Below, piece by piece: positions 11,050-21,009 of a stretch of 64,000 nt of DNA. Each line of letters begins with the position of its first letter. The stretch's first letter is position 1. This stretch comes from Phocaeicola plebeius DSM 17135 (GTDB taxonomy: Bacteria; Bacteroidota; Bacteroidia; Bacteroidales; Bacteroidaceae). Made by a program: the position numbers and the translations under genes. The notes under the pieces were generated by a model, which searched no databases, was not told where the DNA came from, and saw nothing but the letters and a program-made list of their open reading frames with translations. The stretch spans positions 658,257-722,256 of the forward strand of contig NZ_DS990134.1 in assembly GCF_000187895.1 (NCBI RefSeq), read 5' to 3'.

Positions 11050-12186
11050 TTACTCCATCGGTACGGTGTGTTGTTCTGCTACGGACCGTATGGACAGAGG
11101 GGTAACCGAAGTCCAAAGAGCCAGATCGTGTATATCGGCCGGGTAGGGTATCTCCTGTTTCATTTCGGCTTCTAATGCTTTGAGCATGATGTAGTCCATT
11201 CCTTCATGGTGCGTGTCGATGCGCAGCGCTTCTTCTCCCCATTGTTGCCAATAGAGGTGTTCGTATTTTTGCAGGTAAGCGGTATCTGCCTCCCATGTTT
11301 CGTGCGGACTTTTTCCTTCCAGATAAATGCGTCGCTGTTCTCCCTGCCAGATTCCTTTGGTGCCTTGTATTTCGAAGTCCAGGCTTCTGGGGCGGGGAAG
11401 AGTGGTGTCGTGAGTCAAAGAAACCAAGGTTCCGGAAGCCGTCTCCAGTTGGGTGACGGTTACATCTCCCTGCGTGACAGGCACGTGAGGATTTCCTCCT
11501 AATTCACGGATACGCTGGTATAGGCCTGCAGGTTTGGAAGAAAAGGTGGTCAGGCGTACAAAACGGTCTTTGCGGGGAATGCCGGCGATGAGGCAGAGAG
11601 GAGCCAGTCCGTGGGTAGGATAAAGGTCACCATTTTCCTGCTGGTAGAATTTGCTTCGCCAGATGCTTTCCGTCTTTTTCCGGTTGCCCAGATTACCCTG
11701 GTCGTCCAATAGAAGATTGCGCAAGTCGTGACGGTAACCTCCTCGCATGTATACCACTTCACCTAATTCACCGGCACGGACCAGGTTGTGCATGGCCAGA
11801 ATTTCCTGCCGGAAAAGCGTGTTCTCCAGTGGAAAGATTTTTTTCTTTCCGGCTTTTGCCGCTTCAATCAGCGGTTGGTACTCATGCAGGTAAAGTCCTC
11901 CTTTGATTTCCAGTGCCACATGGCAGCCGTGTTGTATGCAGTACAAGGCATGGGTTACGTGCAACTGCCATGGAGAAGCAATGAAAACCAGTTGCGGGGC
12001 ATGAAGGGCAATCATTCTTTGATAATCATCTCCTCCCTGGTTGTAGCAAGGCACGTCGTAGTCGGCTTCCCGGGCTTCCGGGTCGGCAATGGCAGTCACC
12101 TGGAAGTAAGGAATGTGGCGGGTCAGGGCAAGCAGTTGCTTTCCCCGGTATCCCATACCGATATAGGCTATTTTCAGTGTATTCAT
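11050..12186 (-). CDS. Gfo/Idh/MocA-family oxidoreductase
   Basis: A 378-residue NAD(P)-dependent sugar dehydrogenase-like protein. The N-terminus is a Rossmann fold (IAYIGMGYRGKQL, then AIADPEA), followed by FIASPWQLH and the family's alpha/beta substrate domain. The usual EKP motif after the Rossmann fold reads EIKGG, so the catalytic lysine position is shifted or altered; activity cannot be assumed. There is no signal peptide. It is convergent with proB and possibly cotranscribed with nothing else. The substrate is unknown; Bacteroidales carry many paralogues acting on amino sugars, inositols or uronic acids. Confidence 0.82.
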   Translation of the reverse strand: MNTLKIAYIGMGYRGKQLLALTRHIPYFQVTAIADPEAREADYDVPCYNQGGDDYQRMIALHAPQLVFIASPWQLHVTHALYCIQHGCHVALEIKGGLYLHEYQPLIEAAKAGKKKIFPLENTLFRQEILAMHNLVRAGELGEVVYMRGGYRHDLRNLLLDDQGNLGNRKKTESIWRSKFYQQENGDLYPTHGLAPLCLIAGIPRKDRFVRLTTFSSKPAGLYQRIRELGGNPHVPVTQGDVTVTQLETASGTLVSLTHDTTLPRPRSLDFEIQGTKGIWQGEQRRIYLEGKSPHETWEADTAYLQKYEHLYWQQWGEEALRIDTHHEGMDYIMLKALEAEMKQEIPYPADIHDLALWTSVTPLSIRSVAEQHTVPME

Positions 12187-12220
12187 GGTTAGCAGATTCG
12201 TTTTATTCCGTCGGTGAACA

Positions 12221-12610
12221 TCAGTTCCTTGATTCCAAAAACTGAATCAGCAGGTTGCGGGGTAGGGAATAGGTATTTCCATGTTCCTGCACATATTTCA
12301 GCAGGTAGAGTCCTTCCTGACGAAGTCGGGCCTTAGGCACGATGTTTTCGGTGTCTTCCGCCATTTTCAGCAGCATCATGGCAGCTAATTCGGTTTTCTC
12401 TATGCCATCTTTTTCCTGACTGTATTTTTCCAGTATGGTTTGGCCGTCCATTTCTTCCAGCTGCTGGGGAGTGACCTCCAGCACTTGCCGTGCCGTACTT
12501 TCATATTCCCCCCAGTCCGACTTGCTGATGTGCTTCCGGCGGAGAATCAGGTTGGCTATTGCGGCAAATATTTCCTGAATCATGCGTATGATGTAATCCT
12601 GTCTGATCAT
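12221..12610 (-). CDS. DUF6483-like conserved protein
   Basis: A 129-residue soluble, mostly helical protein with no signal peptide. Its opening (MIRQDYIIRMIQEIFAAI) resembles the DUF6483 family, whose members start MIRQDYxLRxIE; this assignment is from memory. It sits 34 nt upstream of the start of the oxidoreductase on the same strand, so the two could share a transcript. No function can be inferred. Confidence 0.65.
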   Translation of the reverse strand: MIRQDYIIRMIQEIFAAIANLILRRKHISKSDWGEYESTARQVLEVTPQQLEEMDGQTILEKYSQEKDGIEKTELAAMMLLKMAEDTENIVPKARLRQEGLYLLKYVQEHGNTYSLPRNLLIQFLESRN

Positions 12611-12671
12611 GGTTTTAAAATTTTCGGTTACAAAGTTCGAAATATTTTTCTTGGTTTTTCATAATCTTTCG

Positions 12672-12679
12672 TAATTTTG
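12672..12679 (+). promoter_or_regulatory. -7 box for the XRE-cupin/acyl-CoA synthetase operon
   Basis: TAATTTTG at 12672-12679 is a perfect TAnnTTTG box 24 nt before the ATG at 12704. A TTGG about 17 nt upstream may serve as the -33 element. Confidence 0.6.
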
Positions 12680-12703
12680 AGCGAATAACTAAAAAATTGC
12701 ACT

Positions 12704-13258
12704 ATGGACGAACAAATAAGACAAATAGGAGAACGTATCCGCGGATTGCGCGATGCGCTGGATTTAAGTGTGGAGGATATGGCCGGACAATGTGGTTTAC
12801 CGGTGGATAAGTACCAGCAGATTGAGTCGGGCGAGTGTGACATTGCGGTCAGTACGTTACAGCAGATAGGACGGAAGTGCAATGTGCCACTTGATGTATT
12901 GATGTTTGGTGAAGAGCCTAAAATGAATGCTTATTTCCTGACGCGCTGGGGAACCGGTATTTCGGTGGAGCGTACGAAGGCATATAAATACCAGTCGCTG
13001 GCTTCAGGTTTCCGGAACCGCAAGGCCGATCCTTTCCTGGTAACGGTAGAGCCTAAACCGGAGGATACACCTATTTATTATAATACGCACTACGGACAGG
13101 AATTCAATCTGGTGATTGAGGGCCGGATGCTGTTGAGCATAAACGGAAAAGATTTGATTCTGGAGCAGGGAGACAGCTTGTATTTCGATTCTTCACTGCC
13201 TCACGGAATGAAGGCGCTCGACGGGAAAGCGGTGAAGTTCCTCGCCATCGTTATGTAG
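12704..13258 (+). CDS. XRE-family regulator with cupin domain
   Basis: A 184-residue protein made of an N-terminal helix-turn-helix of the Cro/CI type (about residues 8-66: IGERIRGLRDALDLSVEDMA, then QIESGE) and a C-terminal cupin (about 115-184: EFNLVIEGRMLLSINGKDL, then LYFDSSLPHGMKA). This is the layout of PuuR/SutR-type regulators that sense a small ligand in the cupin. It lies 21 nt upstream of the acyl-CoA synthetase on the same strand and probably regulates it and itself. Confidence 0.9.
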   Translation: MDEQIRQIGERIRGLRDALDLSVEDMAGQCGLPVDKYQQIESGECDIAVSTLQQIGRKCNVPLDVLMFGEEPKMNAYFLTRWGTGISVERTKAYKYQSLASGFRNRKADPFLVTVEPKPEDTPIYYNTHYGQEFNLVIEGRMLLSINGKDLILEQGDSLYFDSSLPHGMKALDGKAVKFLAIVM

Positions 13259-13279
13259 TAATTAATTTTGAAAAGAAAT

Positions 13280-14935
13280 ATGTTAGAAAGATTTGTTGAA
13301 CAAACTCACTTTACCTCACAAGAGGATTTCATTGCGAATTTTAAAGTGAAGGTGCCGGAGAATTTTAATTTCGGTTATGATGTGGTAGATGCCTGGGCGG
13401 CTGAACAGCCCGATAAAAATGCGTTGCTGTGGACAAACGACAAAGGAGCACATATACAGTTTACGTATGCGGACTTGAAGAAATATACCGATATGACCGC
13501 CTCTTATTTCCAGAGTCTGGGAATCGGTCATGGAGATAAGGTCATGCTGATTTTGAAACGCCGGTATGAATTCTGGTTTTCTATCATTGCTCTGCACAAG
13601 TTGGGAGCAGTGGTCATCCCGGCTACACACTTGCTGACAAAGAAAGATATTGTCTATCGTTGTCAGGCTGCCGGTATCAAGATGATTGTGGCTGCCGGTG
13701 AACCGGTCATCACAGAACATATTCTGGCGGCTATGCCTGATTCTCCTACGGTAGAACGCCTGGTTAGTGTTGGTCCGGAATATCCGGAGGGCTTTGAAGA
13801 TTTCCATAAGGGTATGGAAGCTGCCGCTCCTTTTGTACGTCCGGAACATGTGAATACCAACGAGGATATTTCACTGATGTACTTTACTTCGGGAACTACC
13901 GGGGAACCGAAGATGGTGGCACACGACTTTACTTATCCGCTCGGACATATTGCTACCGGATGCTTCTGGCACAATCTGCATGAAAACAGTTTGCACCTGA
14001 CCATTGCGGATACCGGATGGGGAAAGGCTGTATGGGGAAAACTGTACGGACAGATGATTGCCGGTGCCAATATCTTTGTATACGACCATGAGAAGTTTAC
14101 TCCGGCAGATATTCTGCAAAAGATTCATGATTATCACATCACTTCGCTGTGTGCACCTCCTACGATTTATCGTTTCCTGATTCGGGAAGACTTGTCGAAA
14201 TATGATTTGTCTTCACTGGAATATTGTACGACGGCGGGCGAGGCGTTGAACTATTCTGTATATGAGACTTTCAAACGCATTACGGGCATTCGTCTGATGG
14301 AAGGATTCGGACAGACGGAAACGGCATTGACTCTGGCTACTTTCCCGTGGATGGAGCCGAAACCGGGAAGTATGGGCGTGCCTAATCCGCAGTATGACAT
14401 TGACTTGCTGAAACCTGACGGCCGTTCGGCGGAAGATGGAGAACAGGGACAGATTGTGGTACGTACGGATAAAGGCAAACCGCTTGGCTTGTTCAAGGAA
14501 TATTATCGTGATGCTGAACTTACCCGTGAGGCTTGGCACGATGGTATCTATTACACAGGCGATGTGGCTTGGCGTGACGAAGACGGCTATTACTGGTTCG
14601 TAGGACGTGCCGACGATGTCATCAAGAGCTCCGGTTACCGTATCGGCCCGTTTGAAGTGGAAAGTGCCTTGATGACGCATCCGGCGGTTGTGGAGTGTGC
14701 CATTACCGGTGTGCCCGATGAAATCCGCGGTCAGGTGGTAAAAGCCACTATCGTGTTGGCAAAAGACTACAAGCAGAAGGCCGGACCGGAACTGATAAAA
14801 GAATTGCAGGATCACGTGAAACGGGTGACAGCGCCTTATAAATATCCACGTGTCATTGAGTTTGTGGATGAATTGCCGAAAACCATCAGTGGAAAAATTC
14901 GCCGTGTAGAAATCCGTCAGAAGGACAATAATTAA
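13280..14935 (+). CDS. AMP-forming acyl-CoA synthetase
   Basis: An ANL-superfamily enzyme of 551 residues that activates a carboxylic acid to its CoA thioester through an acyl-AMP. Visible motifs are the P-loop [29 protein letters not shown], the hinge region [18 protein letters not shown] and the C-terminal catalytic lysine in TISGKIRR. It is most like medium-chain or benzoate-type synthetases; it lacks a signal peptide. I use the ATG at 13280; the frame is open to a TTG at 13268. Its partner upstream is the XRE-cupin regulator, which suggests induction by its acid substrate. The natural acid is unknown. Confidence 0.9.
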   Translation: MLERFVEQTHFTSQEDFIANFKVKVPENFNFGYDVVDAWAAEQPDKNALLWTNDKGAHIQFTYADLKKYTDMTASYFQSLGIGHGDKVMLILKRRYEFWFSIIALHKLGAVVIPATHLLTKKDIVYRCQAAGIKMIVAAGEPVITEHILAAMPDSPTVERLVSVGPEYPEGFEDFHKGMEAAAPFVRPEHVNTNEDISLMYFTSGTTGEPKMVAHDFTYPLGHIATGCFWHNLHENSLHLTIADTGWGKAVWGKLYGQMIAGANIFVYDHEKFTPADILQKIHDYHITSLCAPPTIYRFLIREDLSKYDLSSLEYCTTAGEALNYSVYETFKRITGIRLMEGFGQTETALTLATFPWMEPKPGSMGVPNPQYDIDLLKPDGRSAEDGEQGQIVVRTDKGKPLGLFKEYYRDAELTREAWHDGIYYTGDVAWRDEDGYYWFVGRADDVIKSSGYRIGPFEVESALMTHPAVVECAITGVPDEIRGQVVKATIVLAKDYKQKAGPELIKELQDHVKRVTAPYKYPRVIEFVDELPKTISGKIRRVEIRQKDNN

Positions 14936-14949
14936 ATGATAAAAAATAC

Positions 14950-14958
14950 TATCTTTGC
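14950..14958 (+). promoter_or_regulatory. -7 box for the PL8 lyase gene
   Basis: TATCTTTGC at 14950-14958 is a perfect Bacteroidales -7 box, 27 nt before the ATG at 14986. No clear -33 element is visible. Confidence 0.65.
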
Positions 14959-14985
14959 ATCGATACTTAAATTTTATATAGAACG

Positions 14986-17900
14986 ATGCAAATGAAAGGA
15001 AAATTTTTTATTAATCTAGCATCTGTATTAAGTTTCTTTGCGATTTCTGGTGAGCTGACAGCACAGGTCGTAAAGCATGAGCGATTACTCTCTTTTGAAG
15101 AAGGAGTACCGCAGGAACTTTCCAGCGCAGGGGCGACTTTATCTCTTAGTGATGAGCACTATAAAGATGGAGGTCGTTCCCTGCGTTGGACGTATAAACC
15201 GGGAGCAGTCCTTTCCCTGAAAAAGGATTTGAAGTTTGAAGCGAAAGACCCGACGGGAAAAGATACGTATCTGTCGGCTTTTATTGTATGGGTGTATAAC
15301 GAGAAGGCAGTGGATAAGAAAATAACCTTTCAATTCTTGAAGGATGGAAAGGTGTGTACTTCTTTTCCCTTCGGTATTAATTTTACAGGATGGCGTGCGG
15401 CATGGGTTTGCTATGAACGCGATATGGAAGGTACACCGGAAGAAGGTATGAATGAGTTACGTGTATTGGCACCGGATATAGAAGGGGAACTTTTCATCGA
15501 CCATCTGATTCCGGCCAGCAAGGTAGATGCGCGTCAGCAGGCTGCCGATGTACAAGTACCTTTTGTACATAAAGGAACGACTAATCACTGGCTGGTGATT
15601 TATCCGCATTCATTGTGGAAGTCGGATTTGCCTTTGAAGCCGGTTTCAGAAAAAGAGCTTCAGGATATGCGCCTGATGGAAAAACGTTACCGGGATTTGA
15701 TTTATACGCCGGGTAAATTGTCTCAAAAACAGATTGATAATATCCGTCGCAAGTTCGATGCCTATAAGATTGTATATAAAAACGGTAAAGTAAGCGGACT
15801 GCCTATTTTTATGGTACGTCAGTCGGAAGCATACGAGCGTATGATTCCCCATTGGGATAAGGACATGTTTACGAAGTTGGGCATGGAAATGAAAGCCTAT
15901 TTTGACCTGATGAAAACCATTGCCGTGGCATATCATAACGCGCAGGACGCACAGGTGAAACAGGAAATGCGTCAGAAATTCATGGCTATGTACGACCATA
16001 TTACCGATCAGGGAGTAGCTTACGGAAGTTGCTGGGGAAACATACATCATTATGGATATAGCGTACGCAGTTTGTATCTTTCTTATTTCCTGATGAAGGA
16101 TGTGCTTCGTGAAGAAAATCGCTTGGCAGAAGCGGAAGCTACTATGCGGTGGTATGCCATTACGAATGAGGTATATCCAAAGCCGACAGGAAACGGTATT
16201 GATATGGATTCCTTTAATACACAGACTTCCGGGCGCATTGCCAGCATTCTGATGATGGAGGATACGCCGGAAAAACTTCGTTACTTGCGTGCTTTCTCAC
16301 GCTGGATTGACTACGGATGCCGTCCGGCTCCGGGGCTGGCGGGTGCCTTCAAGAGTGATGGGGCTGCCTTCCATCACCGTAATAACTATCCTGCGTATGC
16401 GGTTGGAGGTCTGGATGGGGCAACTAACATGATTTATCTGATGAGTGGAACGACATTTGCCGTATCAGAACTGGCTCATCAGACTGTAAAAGATGTGTTG
16501 CTGACCATGCGTTTCTATTGTAACCAGCAACAGTTCCCGCTGTCAATGTCGGGACGTCATCCTAATGGAAAAGGGAAACTGATTCCGGTACAGTATGCCA
16601 TGATGGCTATTTCAGGAACACCTGACGGAAAAGAAAAGTATGATGCCGATATGGCCGCTGCGTATCTGCGTCTGGTAAGAGAACCGGCAAAACCGGGTGT
16701 CAATGAACCGGATTATTTGCCGCAGGCACCAGCTGGGTTGGAACGCAAATTGGAGAAAAAGTTACTGAAAGCAGGATTTACTCCTGAAAAAGACCCGCAG
16801 GGAAATTTAGCATTGGGATATGGTTGTGTGTCTGTACAGCGGCGTAACAATTGGGCGGCAGTGGTACGTGGTCATTCACGTTACTTATGGGATGCCGAGC
16901 ATTACCTGGATGCCAATTTCTACGGACGATACTTGGGTTATGGCAGCATGCAGGTGCTGACTGCTCAGCCGGGAGAAAGAGTAACCTTTACAACGAGTGA
17001 CTGGCAGGAAAACGGATTCGACTGGAACCGGATTCCGGGTGCTACTTCCATTCATCTGCCTTTTGACCAGTTGCGTGCGAAAGTGCTGAATGTGGATGCT
17101 TTTTCCGGAATGGAAGAAATGCTGTATTCTGATGAGGCGTTTGCCGGAGGACTTTCTCAAGAACGTGAGAATGGTAATTTTGGTATGAAGTTGCACGAAC
17201 ATGATAAGTACAACGGCTCGCACCGTGCGCGTATTTCGTATCATTTCTTTGGAAATACCATCGTAGCCCTTGGCTCTGACATTGAGAATGTCAATCAGGA
17301 CTATCCTACAGAAACCACTGTATTCCAGCTGGCTGCCATTACGCCGGAAGAAAAAGCATATTGGGACAACTGGAAGGATAACGGACATACGTATCTGGCT
17401 CCTAATGGAGTGGGGTATTATGTACCAGGCAATGTACAGTTTGAAAAGAATTTCCCTCAGGTAACAGTAGGTGAACGTAGTGTGAAACCGACTTCCGGCG
17501 ATTGGGTATCTTTGGTGTTCAATCACGGAAAAGCACCTCAAGGGGCTTCGTATGAATATGCGGTGTTGCCGCAGACGGATGAGCAGGGTTTGACACAGTT
17601 TGCCAAACAGCCGACTTATCAGGTGTTGCAGAAAGACCGGAATGCGCATATCGTGACTTCCAGCGCAGAACACTTGACTTCATACGTGCTTTTTGAAACT
17701 CCACAGAAGGCTTTGCCAGGTGATTTCATTGAGAAGGCGGATACTTCTTGTCTGGCCATGGTAAAGCAAGTGGACAAGAAAAAACTGGTGTTGACCGTGG
17801 CACAACCGGATATGGCCTTCTATCGTGGTCCGAGTGATGAGGCTTTTGATGAGAATGGAAAACGTATTGAACGCAGTATTTATTCTCGTCCGTGGATTGA

Positions 17901-18060
17901 TGACGAGAGTAAGGAGATTCCGGTGACCATTACTTTGAAAGGGAAATGGAATGTGGCATCTCATCCTGCCGTGAAGGTGCTGGAATCGGACAAGAAGCAC
18001 ACCGTATTGCAGTTTACTTGCCGTGAAGGAAAGAGCTATGATGTGCAGCTTTCCAAATAG
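14986..18060 (+). CDS. Polysaccharide lyase family 8 (chondroitin/hyaluronan lyase)
   Basis: A 1024-residue secreted lyase of the chondroitinase ABC type, which cleaves uronic-acid-containing glycosaminoglycans by beta-elimination. It has a signal peptide, an N-terminal beta-sandwich (about 30-200), a helical toroid domain and C-terminal beta-sandwiches. The catalytic block [12 protein letters not shown] holds His464 and Tyr471, aligned with His501 and Tyr508 of Proteus vulgaris chondroitinase ABC I; SGTTFAV and [11 protein letters not shown] follow. An ATG at 14992 is an equally good start. The gene stands alone with its own promoter and terminator and no SusC/SusD beside it, so uptake must use a transporter encoded elsewhere. 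Confidence 0.9.
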   Translation: MQMKGKFFINLASVLSFFAISGELTAQVVKHERLLSFEEGVPQELSSAGATLSLSDEHYKDGGRSLRWTYKPGAVLSLKKDLKFEAKDPTGKDTYLSAFIVWVYNEKAVDKKITFQFLKDGKVCTSFPFGINFTGWRAAWVCYERDMEGTPEEGMNELRVLAPDIEGELFIDHLIPASKVDARQQAADVQVPFVHKGTTNHWLVIYPHSLWKSDLPLKPVSEKELQDMRLMEKRYRDLIYTPGKLSQKQIDNIRRKFDAYKIVYKNGKVSGLPIFMVRQSEAYERMIPHWDKDMFTKLGMEMKAYFDLMKTIAVAYHNAQDAQVKQEMRQKFMAMYDHITDQGVAYGSCWGNIHHYGYSVRSLYLSYFLMKDVLREENRLAEAEATMRWYAITNEVYPKPTGNGIDMDSFNTQTSGRIASILMMEDTPEKLRYLRAFSRWIDYGCRPAPGLAGAFKSDGAAFHHRNNYPAYAVGGLDGATNMIYLMSGTTFAVSELAHQTVKDVLLTMRFYCNQQQFPLSMSGRHPNGKGKLIPVQYAMMAISGTPDGKEKYDADMAAAYLRLVREPAKPGVNEPDYLPQAPAGLERKLEKKLLKAGFTPEKDPQGNLALGYGCVSVQRRNNWAAVVRGHSRYLWDAEHYLDANFYGRYLGYGSMQVLTAQPGERVTFTTSDWQENGFDWNRIPGATSIHLPFDQLRAKVLNVDAFSGMEEMLYSDEAFAGGLSQERENGNFGMKLHEHDKYNGSHRARISYHFFGNTIVALGSDIENVNQDYPTETTVFQLAAITPEEKAYWDNWKDNGHTYLAPNGVGYYVPGNVQFEKNFPQVTVGERSVKPTSGDWVSLVFNHGKAPQGASYEYAVLPQTDEQGLTQFAKQPTYQVLQKDRNAHIVTSSAEHLTSYVLFETPQKALPGDFIEKADTSCLAMVKQVDKKKLVLTVAQPDMAFYRGPSDEAFDENGKRIERSIYSRPWIDDESKEIPVTITLKGKWNVASHPAVKVLESDKKHTVLQFTCREGKSYDVQLSK

Positions 18061-18082
18061 GATACTGTAAGGTATATATACG

Positions 18083-18122
18083 CAAAAAGCCGGAGCAACA
18101 AGTTGAACGTTCCGGCTTTTTG
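18083..18122. terminator. Bidirectional rho-independent terminator (PL8 / nadK)
   Basis: CAAAAAGCCGGA (18083-18094) pairs perfectly with TCCGGCTTTTTG (18111-18122) over a 16-nt loop. The A-run and T-run at the ends let it work on both strands, for the PL8 gene on plus and nadK on minus, which converge here. Confidence 0.9.
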
Positions 18123-18142
18123 TGTATTTGTATAATGGATAG

Positions 18143-19015
18143 TTAGTTACGTGAATCGGCTCCCCACATCATTTTCTCACGTAAGGTGTTGAAGAAAGAG
18201 TGGTGGCAGCGCTTGACGATACGGATGAAGTATTCTCCTCTTCGGATAGTGAGTCGGGTACCTTCACGGAAGGTTTCACTCCGTCCGTCAATGGCAATCA
18301 GAAAATTATGACTGCGGCTTTCTACTTCCAATGTGATTTCCCACTCATCGCGAATGACAATGGGGCGTACGTTTAAGCTGTGTGGAGCTACAGGAGTCAG
18401 GCTGATGGTACCGCTCTGAGGTACTAAAATCGGACCGCCTACACTGAGGGAGTAGCCTGTAGAGCCGGTAGGGGTGGCCACAATCAGTCCGTCTGCCTGA
18501 TACACATTCAACAGTTCACCGTTGATATAGGCACGGATGGTAATCATGGAAGAACTGTCGCGTTTCAGAATGGCGATTTCATTCAGTCCGTAAGGATAAC
18601 CTTTCAGCACCTGACCATTGCAGGTAAGTTTCAGTACCCTTCGTGGTTCTGCCAGATACATTCCCTGATAAATCTCATCAAAGGTTTCCTCCATCTGGTC
18701 GGGCGAAATATCAGCCAGGAATCCCAGGCGTCCGGTATTGATACCCAGTATGGGAATTTCTTTGTTACCAACTAAACTGGCTGTTTTCAGGAACGTACCG
18801 TCTCCTCCCACACTAAGTGCCATGTCGGCTGTAAAATCATGTCCGTTGAAGATCTCTAAATTGGTTAAATCTGCGTTTGTGTGCAGGCGAAGGAACTCAT
18901 AAAACTCACGATGGATACAAATGTGCGCCTCCTTGCGCCGGAGGATTTCCAGCAGATGGGTTACATGAGCCGATTTATGCTCCTGATACGTATTTCCAAA
19001 GAGGGCGAACTTCAT
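18143..19015 (-). CDS. nadK: NAD kinase
   Basis: A 290-residue ATP-dependent NAD kinase that makes NADP. Key motifs are [29 protein letters not shown] and [15 protein letters not shown]. The frame is open further to 19114, but a minus-strand -7 box at 19111-19119 overlaps that codon, so I take the ATG at 19015 ([10 protein letters not shown]), which matches the family length; 19027 is possible. It is divergent from pdxJ. Both make or use nicotinamide or pyridoxal cofactors. Confidence 0.95.
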   Translation of the reverse strand: MKFALFGNTYQEHKSAHVTHLLEILRRKEAHICIHREFYEFLRLHTNADLTNLEIFNGHDFTADMALSVGGDGTFLKTASLVGNKEIPILGINTGRLGFLADISPDQMEETFDEIYQGMYLAEPRRVLKLTCNGQVLKGYPYGLNEIAILKRDSSSMITIRAYINGELLNVYQADGLIVATPTGSTGYSLSVGGPILVPQSGTISLTPVAPHSLNVRPIVIRDEWEITLEVESRSHNFLIAIDGRSETFREGTRLTIRRGEYFIRIVKRCHHSFFNTLREKMMWGADSRN

Positions 19016-19090
19016 CTTCCGCTGCATAGAATGTGTCTTTTTTATCAATCTTTTTAAGAATAAACATGTCAAGTTTCTCGTAAAACCTGC

Positions 19091-19099
19091 TAACTTTGC
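19091..19099 (+). promoter_or_regulatory. -7 box for the pdxJ operon
   Basis: TAACTTTGC at 19091-19099 is a perfect Bacteroidales -7 box 37 nt before the pdxJ ATG. It lies 11 nt from the opposing nadK box, so the two promoters overlap. Confidence 0.7.
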
Positions 19100-19110
19100 A
19101 CGTTGTTGAT

Positions 19111-19119
19111 GCAAAGATA
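19111..19119 (-). promoter_or_regulatory. -7 box for nadK
   Basis: Minus-strand TATCTTTGC at 19119-19111 is a perfect -7 box about 95 nt before the chosen nadK start. Its position excludes translation from the longer frame at 19114. Confidence 0.65.
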
Positions 19120-19135
19120 ACGAAATTCATGAAAT

Positions 19136-19849
19136 ATGACTAAATTAAGTGTGAATATAAATAAGGTGGCTACGCTTCGTAATGCACGAGGTGGGAATAA
19201 CCCTGATGTAGAGAAAGTAGCACTGGACTGCGAGCAGTTCGGGGCGGAAGGTATCACGGTTCATCCGCGTCCGGATGAACGTCATATCCGGTATGCGGAT
19301 GTATATGCCTTGCGCCCGGTGTTGAAAACTGAATTCAATATTGAAGGATATCCTTCAAAAGAGTTTATCGACCTGGTGCTGAGAGTAAAACCTACGCAAG
19401 TGACTTTGGTACCGGATGCTCCTGACCAGATTACTTCGAATTGTGGATGGGACACCAAGACGCATCAGGCTTTCCTGACAGAATTGATGGATACGTTCGG
19501 TGAAGCGGGTATACGTACTTCTATTTTTGTAGGTACCGATCTGGAACTGATTGAGTATGCAGCCAAGACAGGAGCCGACCGTGTGGAACTGTATACGGAA
19601 CCTTATGCCTCACTTTATCCTAAAAACCCGGAAGCAGCCGTGGCTCCTTTTATCGAAGCGGCTGAGAGAGTACATAAACTGGGAATGGGATTGAATGCCG
19701 GACACGATTTGAGTCTGGTAAACTTAAAATATTTCCATGATAATATCCCTTGGCTGGATGAAGTTTCTATTGGTCACGCACTGATTTGTGACGCACTTTA
19801 TTTAGGATTAAAGAAAACCATTGAAGAATATAAAAATTGCCTTCGTTAA
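19136..19849 (+). CDS. pdxJ: Pyridoxine 5'-phosphate synthase
   Basis: A 237-residue TIM-barrel enzyme that makes pyridoxine 5'-phosphate from 1-deoxy-xylulose 5-phosphate and 3-amino-2-oxopropyl phosphate, the last ring-forming step of DXP-dependent vitamin B6 synthesis. Motifs include [28 protein letters not shown], and [10 protein letters not shown] near the C-terminus. It is first in a run with exbB, exbD and tonB; exbB starts 3 nt after its stop. The linkage of pdxJ to the TonB energising system is a common Bacteroidales gene order. Confidence 0.97.
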   Translation: MTKLSVNINKVATLRNARGGNNPDVEKVALDCEQFGAEGITVHPRPDERHIRYADVYALRPVLKTEFNIEGYPSKEFIDLVLRVKPTQVTLVPDAPDQITSNCGWDTKTHQAFLTELMDTFGEAGIRTSIFVGTDLELIEYAAKTGADRVELYTEPYASLYPKNPEAAVAPFIEAAERVHKLGMGLNAGHDLSLVNLKYFHDNIPWLDEVSIGHALICDALYLGLKKTIEEYKNCLR

Positions 19850-19852
19850 ATT

Positions 19853-20572
19853 ATGATGACATTAACTTTACTGGCTGCCGCACAAGCTGTAGCCGATACA
19901 ATGGCCGGAGCAAATCCGGTGTTGACTCCGGTTGCTTCGGGTGAACCGCAGATGAATCTTTGGGATATGGCCTGCAAAGGAGGCTGGATTATGATTGTAC
20001 TGGCTTTGATGTCGGTAATTGCTTTCTATATTTTCTTTGAACGTGCGGTGGCTATCCGCAAGGCTGGAAAGGATGATCCTTTGTTTATGGACCGTATCCG
20101 TGATTATATCAAATCGGGAGAAATCAAATCGGCTATCAACTATTGCCGCATTACGAATACTCCTTCTGCACGTATGATTGAGAAAGGTATTACTCGTATG
20201 GGACGTCCGGTTGCCGATGTGCAGGCTGCCATTGAAAATACTGGAAACATTGAAGTGGCCAAGCTGGAAAATGGTTTGTCTATTATGGCTACCATTTCAA
20301 GTGGGGCACCGATGTTGGGATTCTTGGGTACAGTAACCGGTATGGTACGTGCCTTTTGGAATATGGCTAATGCTGGAAACAATATTGATATTACTCTTTT
20401 GTCAAGTGGTATTTATGAGGCCATGATTACTACGGTGGGTGGATTGGTAGTAGGTATTGCTACGATGTTTGCCTATAATCATCTGGTGTATCGTGTAGAT
20501 AAGGTAGTAAGTCAGATGGAAGCGCGTACGCTGGCTTTCATGGACTTGCTGAATGAACCGACTGAAAAATAA
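19853..20572 (+). CDS. exbB: MotA/TolQ/ExbB proton-channel protein
   Basis: A 239-residue inner-membrane proton channel subunit that, with ExbD and TonB, powers TonB-dependent outer-membrane transporters such as the SusC proteins in this window. It shows three membrane segments (about residues 43-62, 140-165 and 180-205) and the conserved motif MATISSGAPMLGFLGTVTGM. ATG codons at 19853 and 19856 are both possible starts. exbD begins 6 nt after its stop. Confidence 0.93.
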   Translation: MMTLTLLAAAQAVADTMAGANPVLTPVASGEPQMNLWDMACKGGWIMIVLALMSVIAFYIFFERAVAIRKAGKDDPLFMDRIRDYIKSGEIKSAINYCRITNTPSARMIEKGITRMGRPVADVQAAIENTGNIEVAKLENGLSIMATISSGAPMLGFLGTVTGMVRAFWNMANAGNNIDITLLSSGIYEAMITTVGGLVVGIATMFAYNHLVYRVDKVVSQMEARTLAFMDLLNEPTEK

Positions 20573-20578
20573 TCGCGT

Positions 20579-20995
20579 ATGGCTTTAAAGAGAAGACAGA
20601 AAATATCACCCAGCTTCAGCATGTCGTCTATGACTGACTTGATTTTCTTGCTGCTGATATTTTTTATGATTACTTCTACCATGGTATCGCCGAATGCCAT
20701 CAAGGTGCTTCTGCCGCAAGGTTCGGAGCAGACTTCGGCCAAACCTATGGCACGGGTGATTATAGACAAGGATTTAAATTATTACGGAGCTTTTGGCAAT
20801 GAAGATGAAATGCCGCTGGCTATTGATGAGGTGGCTGCATTTCTTCAGGAATGTGCTCGGAAAGAACCGGAAATGTATGTGGCATTGTATGCCGATGAAT
20901 CGATTCCTTATCGGGAAATCGTGCGGGTGCTGAATATTGCGAACGAGAATCATTTTAAGATGGTCCTGGCGACTCGCCGTCCGGATAAAAACTAA
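20579..20995 (+). CDS. exbD: ExbD/TolR-family protein
   Basis: A 138-residue single-pass membrane protein. The membrane helix follows MSSMTDLIFLLLIFFMITST, and its first Asp (TDLIFLLL) matches the conserved proton-binding residue of ExbD. The rest is periplasmic. It forms the proton channel with the ExbB gene upstream and feeds the TonB encoded 14 nt downstream. Confidence 0.93.
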   Translation: MALKRRQKISPSFSMSSMTDLIFLLLIFFMITSTMVSPNAIKVLLPQGSEQTSAKPMARVIIDKDLNYYGAFGNEDEMPLAIDEVAAFLQECARKEPEMYVALYADESIPYREIVRVLNIANENHFKMVLATRRPDKN

Positions 20996-21009
20996 AAAGC
21001 AGAGTAACG

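Noticed and set aside
13268..13279. TTG start for the acyl-CoA synthetase
   Set aside because: An ATG 12 nt downstream begins where homology begins, so the TTG is not needed.
16885..17673. 262-codon minus-strand frame inside the PL8 gene
   Set aside because: No recognisable domain, no promoter, and the plus-strand PL8 frame is certain.
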